DNA of 64,000 bases, taken from contig CATNEN010000002.1 in assembly GCA_950097015.1 (NCBI GenBank), forward strand, positions 8,943,501 to 9,007,500, in the 5' to 3' direction. This DNA is from Macrostomum hystrix. Its lineage: Eukaryota > Platyhelminthes > Macrostomidae. This document shows positions 32,459 to 42,689 of this stretch, in pieces. Under the pieces are notes generated by a model that saw only the letters and a program-made list of their open reading frames with translations, was not told the origin of the DNA and did not search any database. The number at the start of each line of letters is the position of its first letter. The stretch's first letter is position 1. Made by a program: the position numbers and the translations under genes.

Positions 32459-35164
32459 ATCCGGCGAGCCATGCGAGCACCGGAGAAGCTTTCGCCTGGA
32501 ATTTCGCCACATCCTTCCTGCGTCTCATTGTGCCCAACCTGGAGACTCGGATCACAGAAGCTCTCTATGATGGCGATCATCTCAGTGAGAGCAAGCTGAG
32601 CAGCGTGGGAATTCAACTGCCACCTGAAAGAATTATTGTGCTCAAAAATTATTTCGTGCTTGCTCCGGACAGACTGGGTCAAGACGTCAGTCCGGACGTC
32701 CTGTTCCCTGGTTGCGTGAAAACTGGGATTTTGTATTTCGATGGCCTTGGCTATCAAAGAAAAGTGTTCATCTACTTGATGGAGCTGGATCAAAGAACAC
32801 CTTCAGGAGAGACGCACGCTGTCATCTTCGCCGACTGGGCCTCCCCGATCTTCGCCATGCGAGACATGAGCGTTGAAGCATCGCAAGGACTGGACATTGT
32901 TAAAGTTCGAGAGGAAATGTTCGGTCAGTTCAAGAATGCCCTGAAAATGATCATCTACCATCCTTACTTTCCAAGGCTGATTTTCAGCAATCCAGAGAGC
33001 CACATCAGCACTGAGCAGAGCTCAAAGGTGGCGCTGGTTGAGGTGGCCAGCAAAGAGAGTCTGAAAATGTGCATGAACAATGAAAGCAGGAGCTTTGTTG
33101 CCCAACCCCAGGCGAAGAATGCGAGTTTAGGTGGAATGGCGTTTGGGTCAAAGTTTTCTATGGAATGCGCAAATCTGCATCATCTGCTCGTAGCAATGAG
33201 CAGCTCCCTTAGCAATCAGACGGACGCACTTAAGATGGCACTGGATTCCAGACTACCTGGCAGGTACGAACTTTCGGCAGTTAACGATTTGCAATTTGAG
33301 CATTTGCAACAATTCCGGAGAAGTCTTCTTGTGCTGAGTCCTGAGGACTTGAGAGGCACCGAGAATAATAAAGTCACCGCTGCTGCTGAAAAGGTGAGTC
33401 TGTTCAATGCTAACTGTAAGGGTTTGGCAAAGCGGGGCAAGCACTGAGTGGACACCCGCACCAGCCAATCAGATGACCAGCGCCCACACCCCATTCTGGC
33501 TCGGCTACGCAAATTCACGTTGAGAGACTTCAGTCTAGATCGCCGAACTTCTAACCGAAAATTCAGGAGTTCGAAACAAGATATTTCGCCCTGCAGCTGT
33601 GAAATGGGAACGAGAACTAGCTGGTGTAGATAGAGCTTAGGGGATGTGCCAGCGCCTCCTGTCCATAGAGCCGTACGCTGCATTTGAATGCACCACAAAA
33701 GATGCGGCTGTGCCACTGGTTGAGTATCTTCTGGGTTCTGTATGAACCTGTCAACTTCTCAATGCCAGATAAAAATGCATCAATATCTTGTGCTTTCATT
33801 TCAGATGAGCATGACTGGCGAGTGCTGCGTTTCCGTCATCATTGTGGGAGACTTCGGAGTTGGCATTGAAGCTGTCCACGACGTCCTGCCGGATCGGCTG
33901 AGATGCCTGCCCTACTGCTGCGTGGCAGGCGTGCGAACTCTGACTGGCGACAACGTTGAAGGCAGGCTGCCCTTCGGACAGCAGCTGCGAACTCTTGCTG
34001 ACGTCATCGATGGCCTTCGTAAGTTGAAGTAACTGATTGTCGTAAATATTTGTTATTTTTTTGACCATTTATAAACACCTGCGCTCTATTACTCTAGACA
34101 AATTGTTTAGAATCTTGTCGTTTATCACTCTCCATTCAAATTTGCTGTGACTAAATTTCAGGTCTTGCAGAGGTCCACTGTCTCGAAGTTAAGGATGTTT
34201 TTCCGCTGATGTCAATGGCCAGTGTCCTGACCGCGAACATTTGCTGCGGCTTTGTCGACAAGATGGAGAAATGTGAGTTTCTTTCTGGTTTAATGGAAAC
34301 CTGACCGAATCCCATGTGGAAAATTTGTGTAGGATAAAATATTTTTCTCCTGCGATCGATTTGAAAGCGAAGTAACTGCAGTGATGCAGAGTTCCATGAA
34401 TTAAATTTTATAGGATGGATTCGACAGTCAAACGACTTCACGCTAAGGATGGGCCTCGATTAGTCGCAGAAACTGTGGCTGATTGAGATGCAAATCAACG
34501 GAAAAACGTTGGTGCAGGGCTCGAAAATTGAGCACGCTCTAATATTGCAGTGAATAGGCTGCAAAAATGTTACTCCCGATGGATTTCCACAAAGAGTATC
34601 CGAACTAAAAGTTTACTAGAAATCGGTCATATTTCTGGCCGGGGACTTATTACCATTCCACCTGCTGTACGAAACGTAGGAAACGAACTCATCCTTGATC
34701 TTGCAGACATGCGGGACGAGTCTGCTGACGAAAGTCAGCTGGCAGCTTTGCCGTTCGACAAGCCGTACTTCATGATCCTGCCTGCCAGCAATCGCTTCCA
34801 TGAGCAGAGCGCTCTGGAGCAGGGCCTGGCCGACCTTGGAGCCCAAAAAAATAACGAAAGCTTCATGGGATCCAATGGCAGGCCCTACAATTATCAAGTC
34901 TGGCACTGGCAGCATTCAAGACTGGCCTTCGAAATTCCCGGCCAGTTTTCTTACCTGCGCGAGCAGCTGAACTGGGGCTTCGCCGGACTGATCAGCCCGC
35001 AGCAGGTCGACGACATCCTGGAGGAGTTCGGACGAGGCTTGGAGGAGCACTGCAGAAATCACCGGTTTGTCAAGACTGTCAGGTGGAGCTATGAACAAGA
35101 AGGCGCTGCTGGTTTGCTCCAGCTGCTGAAGTCTTTGAGGCATCCACCACTTAAGGATGATTAA
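32459..35164 (+). CDS. STING-like ligand-binding domain plus TIR-like C-terminal domain, module 2 (intact)
   Basis: Exons 32459-33393, 33805-34018, 34162-34272 and 34707-35164 (TAA), with phases 0, 1 and 1 all matching. Exon 1 holds the STING cyclic-dinucleotide-binding fold: GEAFAWNFATSFLRLIVPNL (human AWSYYIGYLRLILPEL region), LKNYFVLAPDRL (human YILLPLDC), GYQRKVFIYLMEL (strand with the R238 equivalent) and VIFADWASPIFAM (human VLEYATPLQTLFAM), then the long helix ending PYFPRLIFSN. About 110 further codons form a linker of unknown fold. Exons 2-4 give an alpha/beta domain starting CCVSVIIVGD and ending VKTVRWSYEQE plus LLQLLKSL, like strand E and helix E of TIR. STING senses cyclic dinucleotides at ER membranes; TIR domains signal or cleave NAD. 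No membrane segments are encoded here; the phase-1 start means upstream exons exist, possibly module 1. Confidence 0.75.
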
Positions 35165-35985
35165 TATTTGAAGACACTGTAGCGTGCCTTTGACAATGCT
35201 ACAGATGACAAACAAAAATGCTCCGCTTATTCCTTTCTATCCCCAGAGAGTCTTTGTTTTAGAACGTCTTTATTCTTAAGCCATGACTTAACTCGTTGAC
35301 GAGATAAATGTTTTATCAACGTTTTTTCTATTTTTACATTTTTGTGATAAACTTCAGCGCCCCCTCTTGTTAACTCTTGCTGTAATTTTTCTTCATTATG
35401 ATTGACAAGATCTAAATTCAACTAGCATTGACATTGCTTGACGCCTCTATACTCCATTGGGGGAGCAGACGATAAATTAAAAAAAATATTAATACTTTTG
35501 CTGCACTGTTATTCAACGGTCTAAATACTCCGATCTAATCTATACACCTTTACACAGGAAGTTTTAGTAACTTTGTTTCTTGCCAAAATACGAGCTATTT
35601 TAGCAAATCTTGATCATTTTCGCGCAAAGAACATTAGACCTGCGATTTGTTTTAACATCACCATTAATTCGCCACTTATTTTACTTTTATTTTGTTGAAG
35701 CCCCTGTTCAAACTCAGTCGGACTCCCATTGTGAGACCATTTCGGTGTCAGGTTTCGTAACTTTTTTATGGATGAAGTACTCATATTTACCTTTTATTTA
35801 TATTTATTCATATTCTCCTACTGTTTATGCATACATGCGAACATTATCGCTCTACCTGCAGATTGAATAGCTAAGAAATCAAATATCGAGGTGGTCTGGA
35901 TTTTCGAGCGGGAGAGGGCACCACCCGTCTTAGGGGGTGACATTTAAGGGTTGGGGGTTACCATTTGAGATCTGGGAGCGCCAGG
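35165..35985. other. Spacer, no gene recognised
   Basis: AT-rich sequence after the STING module 2 stop, with only short unrelated open frames. Confidence 0.5.
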
Positions 35986-35989
35986 AGGA

Positions 35990-36597
35990 ATCGCCAACGT
36001 GGATTAGAGAGGGGTTGCCACTGGGTATTTGGGAGCGCCACCGTGAATTTGAGTTAGCCCCACTGGGTATTTGGGAGCACCACCGTGAATTTGAGTTAGC
36101 CCCACTGGGTATTTGGGAGCGCCACCGTGACTTTAAGTTAGCCCCACTGGGTATTTGGGAGCGCCACCGTGACTTTGAGGGGGTCACCACTAGGTATTTG
36201 GGAGCGCCACTGTGGATTTTAGAGGGTCACCACTGGGTATTTGGGAGCGCCACCGTGGATTTTTAGAGGGTCACCACTGGGTATTTGGGAGCGCCACCGT
36301 GGATTTTTAGAGGGTCACCACTGGGTATTTGGGAGCGCCACCGTGGATTTTTAGAGGGTCACCACTGGGTATTTGGGAGCACCATCGTGAATTTGAGTTA
36401 GCCCCACTGGGTATTTGGGAGCACCATCGTGAATTTGAGTTTGCCCCACTGGGTATTTGGGAGCACCATCGTGAATTTGAGTTAGCCCCACTGGGTATTT
36501 GGGAGCACCATCGTGAATTTGAGTTAGCCCCACTGGGTATTTGGGAGCACCATCGTGAATTTGAGTTAGCTCCACTGGGTATTTGGGAGCGCCACCG
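35990..36597. repeat. 42/44-bp minisatellite
   Basis: Units with CCACTGGGTATTTGGGAGC as core and two alternating second halves, one GTGAATTTGAGTTAGCC and one GTGGATTTTTAGAGGGTCA. The 42-bp form gives repeated LGIWEHHREFELAP on + by period alone. Confidence 0.95.
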
Positions 36598-37072
36598 AAG
36601 ATAACGGTGAGTTAATGTGGATCGCCCCCCCTGCCCCCCTGGCTACGGTCCTGACGCAAGTACATGTCAATAAATTTTCGGTCCAATAAGGGATTGAAGA
36701 AATTTAGCAAATCGCATTGTCTCTCGTGTCAGTTACTCAGTACACAGAATGTCGCTTTCAGTGTGCTGTCGCAGGGCAAAAAGTCATATTGAAATTTACA
36801 TTTTTGGCGTAATGAATATTTTTACTCTTATTTCGATCATTAGATCAATAATAGTTGTGACAAGAATGCAAAAACGACCAAAAAACATTTGGGCACAATG
36901 ATTGACAAGCCAAGATGAACTATTTGCATTGGTTCCATTTATTCCAGGTGGATACGTACAATTATCCACCTACGTAGTCAGTCTTTCGCTTTCTATTTTC
37001 CTATTTAGTCTACCAGCAGGCAAAATTAGCTTGGCAGCACGTGGTAAGTGCATTGTCGCCGCAGCTGTCCGG

Positions 37073-38045
37073 TCAGCGCACCGAGTTGAAGAAGTCGCTG
37101 ACCTCAGCCTCAGTCAGAGAGTCGTTTGCGACGGCTGCTGCGCGCACCGTGCCATTCAGCACGATATCTGCCGATTTGGTGAATCCGATATTCAGACATG
37201 ACTTGCCATTGTGCACAGATCCGTTTGCGATGGGATACATTTTGTGCAAAGATTGCGAAACCTTTCTTGAACTGTACATGAACTCGAAGTGGCTTGAATT
37301 ATGCGATGGAGAAATAGCAGCGACATCGATGAACAAACCGGCATCGCTGGTACTTGAAGGCCAAAGTACGGCGAAGCTGACTGTAAAGTTCTGAATGAAG
37401 CTTGGGATTCGGAAAGGCTGAAAGTCACTAACTAGGCCGCTTTTTTAAAAACCTTCCCTGCAAACGATGGAAGCACCAGCATTGGTTTGCCTGAACCTGG
37501 TCAGCCACGTGAGGCCCTGCTGCATTTCCCCGTAATCGACATTGTCCAGCCACATCTTGGATTAAACTCCGTTGAACTCGGCTCCATCGCTGCTGAACTC
37601 GACTGCCTCTGCTGCGTCTCGCCGCACACCAAGTTGCTCTTGCTGGCTTCCTCATCGTCGCTCATCACCCAGGCTCCACGCAGCTTCGAGCCCACACTGC
37701 TCATCAGCTTCCTGCTCAGCGTCATGAAGTTGACGGCTCTCGCATTGGCGAATGCAGCACAGCTGTGCATCCTGTTGATCCCATTGCTGATTTGTGCATC
37801 GATGAGGTGGCACACGACAATGTACTTGAACAGTGAGCACTGGCGAGTGTCAGAGTCGAACTGGGCCACCAGCAGGCCGCTCATTGTGCTCGCAATGCCG
37901 ACGCACACTAGCTTGCTCGTCACTCGCCTGGTCTGCAGAGCCAGAGCGTCGGGCAGACACCGCGACGTCTCCACTCTGAGCCATTTGGCCTCGCTGCCAC
38001 AGCGGGCCAGCTGGGCGAAGCTGAGGACAATGAGCAGACAGAAAC
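37073..38045 (-). CDS. Secreted PAN/LamG-like protein, possibly disrupted
   Basis: Minus strand. An exon starting at 38045 (after ATTTCAG, phase 1) encodes a signal-peptide-like FCLLIVLSFAQLARC, then a PAN/apple-like segment (TRRVTSKLVCVGIAS, FDSDTRQCSLFKYI). A last exon, 37390-37073, encodes a concanavalin/LamG-like half-domain: NFTVSFAVLWPSS, DAGLFIDV, LNGTVRAAAVANDSLTEAEV, ending TGA. Between them the LamG start (AVEFSSDGAEFNGV) and the next block (WLDNVDYGEMQQGLTW) lie in different frames from the first exon and are separated by TAA, so either small introns were missed or the gene is frameshifted. The first exon with the start codon was not found. Likely extracellular, perhaps carbohydrate- or protein-binding. 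Confidence 0.45.
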
Positions 38046-38599
38046 CTGAAATTTCATCATTTTCACCTACGTTTGGCACATAGAAATTACGCATTAATAC
38101 TTAGTGACCCTTTCATTTTCGCATGGGAATGTAAATACATTTGACAGAATCAAATGGGACATGTATATTTTTCTACTTGCCACTGTCAATATGCAGCTTC
38201 AGTTAAATCAATTAATTTTTCTGGAATTGAGTACAAGTGTACTGACCATAATTCGCGAAACTTCAACTGACCTTCGAGAACATTCTATACAGTACGAAAA
38301 TATTGATTTCTAGAAAATTATAGAAAATTTTTCTCAGAATATTATTAAGCACAATAATTGCATAATTCACCATAAGTTATCAAACACAAACTCCCCATGC
38401 GCTTGCATCTATAAATAAATAGCTTAATTAAATTTGTTTTACCACACAGTATATTTCTAGAAATATACGGAAACACAAAAATACACTATAAATATACTGC
38501 ACCCGATCCAGCAATAATCAAACCTTTGTGATCTCATACGAGAGGACTCAACTAACTCCAACTAGATATACGAAGTTCATAGTGGTCCTTGATGGCCTA

Positions 38600-39128
38600 T
38601 TATTGCTTTCACGCGCATGGCACCCTACTTCTAGTAGTGTGCTTTGGAGTTTTGTTGCGCTATTACGGTTCTCTAAACTAGCATGCGGGCCTTCTCGTTA
38701 AAAAGCAAGCCTGACTAGACCCCACAGTGACTCTCGAAATTTCGCAACCCGATTCCAATCTCTCTCTCATTCATTTTAGCCTGAATCATTTTACCTGCCA
38801 TTCATTTTTATGCCTTTCAGTAGCTGCACTTCACATTTTTCAATAATCTGCTATATGTGTTGCTTACCGATGAAGCTATTGTGAGTTGAGTAGCTCAGTC
38901 AGTGCGTATCGAGCATGCATCTCAGGCTCCACTGCAGCTCTATTTGATTGTCTTCTGTTTCTGGGCGGAAGCACAATAAATAGAGTTGCGACCCACTCGC
39001 GAACTGGGATGCGGGTAGAATCTGGTTTCAAGGCAAACCTTTCGGGTCTTTCCCAGCCAGCTGCGTGTGTGCTAGGCACTTCAGGGCTAAAATCTTCAAA
39101 GCAATCAAGCAGAAGAAGCAGCAGCAGC

Positions 39129-39162
<34 letters not shown>

Positions 39163-39972
39163 GCAGCTCCTGCAGCTTCGAGAAAAGCCGTTGACCTTCT
39201 GGCCCAGCTGTTGGAGGACAAGCGGCGCCGGAAGGCGGCGGCGGCCAAAACGTCGCAAAAGGCGACAGCTCCGATGTCCATCAAACCAGCAGCCACTTTC
39301 AAAGGTGCACCGCCCAGCAGTCGGCCCGACCACCGCAAGAGTGACACAACGGGGTTGAAAGCAGAGCCTCAACCAGCAGAGAAACTGAGAAACATCGAAG
39401 TCCGTATGCCACCGCCTCAGCCTCTGCCACAGCCGCAGCCTCTGCCACCGCCGCAGCCTCTGCCACAGCCGCAGCCTCCTCCACCGCCGCAGCCTCTGCC
39501 ACCGCCTCAGCCTCTGCTACAGCCGCAGCCCCCTCCACCGCCGCAGCCTCTACCGCAGCCTCTACCGCAGCCTCTGCCACCGCCGCAGACACCGCCGCAG
39601 CCTCTGCCACCACCGCAGCCACCGCCGCAGCCGCAGCCACCACCACAGCCAGAGTCCCAGCGGCCGCCTTCTGGCAGCCAGGTGACCGAAGACTGGGAGG
39701 CGGAAATTGACCGCGATTTGGAGCGACTTAAAAGATTCGGCCTTTCGTTCTGATCTTGACGGATGCTCAGCAGCTCCTGCTCAAAAACACAGCTCACCTA
39801 TTACTCAAGTGATGCCTAGGCATCCTTCAGGCTAATTTGATGTTAAAATGTACTTTGAGTTGTGTTTTTTAGACATTAACACTCAATTATCTTCAAGATG
39901 TTGTCATACTCAAATTTGTAAAAAGATTGGCAGATTTATTTTATTGGATTTCCAAATCTATGAACTGATTAA
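38600..39972 (+). repeat. Inverted duplication, right arm
   Basis: Plus-strand partner of the 21758-23005 arm. It is longer because of an expanded CAG tract and an expanded Pro-Gln repeat. Confidence 0.9.
39104..39753 (+). pseudogene. Pro/Gln-rich protein, copy B (likely disrupted)
   Basis: Homologue of the 21979-22509 gene. The frame equivalent to copy A has its start ATG changed to AAG and a TAG at 39140 inside the CAG run. The downstream coding part (LLAQLLEDKRRRK to LERLKRFGLSF) is open only in a frame where the CAG run reads as Ala, so the repeat has shifted phase. The Pro-Gln segment is expanded to over 60 residues. Could still be expressed from another start, but as a copy of A it is broken. 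Confidence 0.55.
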
Positions 39973-40062
39973 TAAAAATGTAAATCACACTTTGGATAAA
40001 AATGTACGTATATTGGCAGCCACTGTTGATAGTTCTCAATTTCGAGTTCAATCTTCAAGTCC

Positions 40063-41637
40063 TTAGTCAGTCACCCGGTCATTGTCGCGATCCTGGCCAC
40101 GTCTGTCTCTTTTGTCGTCTTTGCCGCGGCCTTCGCCAGAGCCCCGCTTTGGATTGAAGCTGCTCATGAGAGAGAGGGAGGAAAAGGGGATAGCAGCAGC
40201 CATCGCACGTTCCAAATGCTGTGTACAGCAATCCAGTCCATGGACTGGGGCCCCAATCCCACTCGAATTTCTAACCCAGCAAATTAATTCTGCCACCCTT
40301 TTTGCACATGGATGGACTGAAAGAATGGGTAATGAGGTGTCTTGGTCTTAAATTGATTTTGGCACAGTATAAGCACCTGATATAAATAGGCCATTTAACT
40401 TTTTAGAATACGGCGACAGAACTATTTGATTGCAAAGTCAGCACTCACACTAGGGTGTACTTGACGGACACATAGGACTCCGGGCAGCAGGTATAGTGGG
40501 TCTCAATTCTCTCAGCGAAGGCCCTGGCCAATGTCCAGTTCTGAAGCGGCTCAAACTCGGTCACGCTGAGCGGGTTGCTGCTCAGGCTGGTGTTCAGCTG
40601 CAGGCTGCTGTGCACCCAGCTGCCCAGCACGGGCCGGCACCTCACGGAGCCGTTGCGCAGCCTCTCGCAGGGAGCCCGCAGCCTAGCCGGCAGCACGTAG
40701 ATCACCTGGGAGAAGCTACGGGCCACGGCAAGAACCGGCGACACTCGGTCGATAATGTAGTTTCCGCTGCGGGTTGAGTCGGTTGGCTGACTGAGCAGAG
40801 TTCAGCTCAAGCTTTAAGCACAATCGATAACTGCGGCACTCACGCGTGGAACGGCCTAACATCGGGAATCCAGATGAGGCTGGAGGGCAGGGCCACCTGC
40901 CTGAGTCCGCCGAAGTCAGCGGGGTTCCACCGGAGCCGGGGGTCGTTCCAGTACTGAGCAGAATTGAGAACACTTCTTTTTATGATAATGATAATAAAAA
41001 TAATTGGAGGATTACAAAAATAATGAGCTGCGGTCAATGGCATATCATTTGGTGACACTGGACCCACAGCCAGCGAGGAGGCAATTCTGTCCATTTCACA
41101 GACTCCAGAGCACACTCTGGGATCTTGGCGCGAGAGGCAAACTGGTTAACCGCTCTGCCACTCACCCCACTTAAAATGCGTCTTATTGCTGCTTTTAGCT
41201 TAAAAGCAACTTGTGTTTATGGAATATACTTATGGAATGTTGTTCAGTGCAGGGAATGTACAGTGCAGCGAATGTGCAGTGCAGGGAATGTGCTGCTCTC
41301 CACCGCAGGCTCACCATCTGGATCCAGACGTCGAGCTCAGCGGAGGACTCCTGGCTCATCAGTGACTCCACTCGCAGCAGACTTAGGCCCAAGGACAGCG
41401 ACACGGGCTCGCTGGAGTTGCCATCGGGCACCGGCCTGGCGATGGAGCCGCTGGTGCCCAGCCGCCGCAGCAACTCGGCCACCAGGCGGTCCTCATGCGA
41501 CTGGGCTGCATCGGGTGGCGATGATTTGCAATGAGACGACTGGCACAGTTTCAACTGATACAAACATGATCCGAGCTCTTACCTGTGACGAGAACTGCCA
41601 GTGTGATTGTGCTCAGCAGCAACAGCAAGCTCTTCAT
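40063..41637 (-). CDS. Soluble acetylcholine-binding protein (AChBP), nicotinic-receptor-like
   Basis: Five minus-strand exons: 41637-41583, 41505-41315, 40953-40844, 40766-40449 and 40159-40063, with GT-AG introns and matching phases (1, 0, 2, 2), for 256 residues. A signal peptide (MKSLLLLLSTITLAVLVTG) precedes the pentameric ligand-gated channel extracellular domain. Loop D is DVWIQMYW, loop A is WIPDVRPFH (Phe where Tyr is usual), loop B is GSWVHSS and loop C is HYTCCPESY with the vicinal Cys pair. After the last strand (VKYTLVFNPKRG) the protein ends in a charged tail and stops, with no transmembrane helices, as in molluscan AChBPs. The Cys-loop is CERLRNGSVRC, 9 residues between cysteines rather than 13 in receptors or 12 in snail AChBP, and lacks the FPFD motif that couples to a channel. 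Expected to be a secreted pentamer that buffers acetylcholine. Confidence 0.88.
40215..40350 (-). mobile_element. Diverged SINE family 1 fragment in AChBP intron
   Basis: Shares CCAGTCCATGGACTGGGG and a later GGACTGAAAGAATGGG..GTGTCTTG stretch with the corresponding part of the 47354-47666 element, in the same orientation as that copy. The middle is strongly diverged. Confidence 0.5.
40975..41170 (-). mobile_element. SINE family 2 copy (diverged) in AChBP intron
   Basis: On the minus strand it starts GTGAGTGGCAGAGCGGTTAA, matching the tRNA-like head of the 31440-32016 element, then TTTGCCTCTCGCGCC. It ends in an ATTATCATTATC-type tail near 40980. The B-box is degraded and no target duplication was resolved. 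Confidence 0.5.
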
Positions 41638-41659
41638 GATGGCCTTGTTGAATAACCTG

Positions 41660-42000
41660 AAGCTCTAGGAAAAGTTCTCAGGATTTACCCTGTGGTTTAC
41701 AGTTGTTGCTGCGCCGTGTTTTGCTTGTAACCAATTTATGCTTGTAACAGAAGATCTTTCAGGTCTTGGCCAGGTGAAGTCTTGATGTGGTGTCCACACA
41801 GCCACCACAGACCACACACAGATGATGCAGCTGATAATTTCCAATGCGACTGACAGATTTTGTTTACTTTGTCCTACAAATTGTAGAAAATTCAACTGTT
41901 TCAGCTTGACTGACTGACAGCTTCGACCAACCACATCGCCCGGGCCTGGACGGAGACGTCAATCAGGTGTTGTCATGTCAACGCAACCTAATAAGCTGAC
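41660..42000. other. Upstream region of AChBP
   Basis: Presumed promoter and 5' flank of the minus-strand AChBP gene. No clear core promoter motif recognised. Confidence 0.3.
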
Positions 42001-42004
42001 AGAG

Positions 42005-42480
42005 TGACAGACTATCAGAGAGAGAGAGAGAGAGAGTGACAGACTATCAGAGAGAGAGAGTGACAGACTATCAGAGAGAGAGAGTGACAGACTATCAGAG
42101 AGAGAGAGTGACAGACTATCAGGGAGAGAGAGAGAGTAACAGACAATCAGAGAGAGAGAGAGTGACAGACTATCAGAGAGAGAGAGAGTGACAGACTATC
42201 AGAGAGAGAGAAAGAGTGACAGACTATCAGATAGAGAGAGAGTGACAGACTATCAGAGAGAGAGAGAGTGACAGACTATCAGAGAGAGAGAGAGAGAGTG
42301 ACAGACTATCAGAGAGAGAGAGAGAGAGTGACAGACTATCAGAGAGAGAGAGAGAGTGACAGACTATCAGAGAGAGAGAGAGTGACAGACTATCAGAGAG
42401 AGAGAGAGTGACAGACTATCAGAGAGAGAGAGAGTGACAGACAATCAGAGAGAGAGAGAAAGTGACATACAATCAGAAAA
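42005..42480. repeat. GA-rich minisatellite/microsatellite
   Basis: Units of GTGACAGACTATCA followed by a variable (GA)n block, giving 24-36 bp periods that differ only in GA length. Confidence 0.95.
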
Positions 42481-42689
42481 AGAGTGTACTACTAGACTGG
42501 CAGAGATTATCTTCGCATTTGTTTTGCATTTTGCTTTAAAGTGCATCCTGCAAAGTTTCTGAAGTGGACGGTGAAAAAGCTCGGAATTCGATCGTATCAA
42601 TCAGACGACGCCACAACCGCGACGAAGCCGGATTTCGCGATTCGGACAATGGACAGCTTGATGCCTTCATTTCAGAGCTCTCAGCTTGT

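Noticed and set aside
35937-36604. ORFs with repeated LGIWEHHREFELAP
   Set aside because: 42-bp period artefact; stops appear as soon as the 44-bp units occur.
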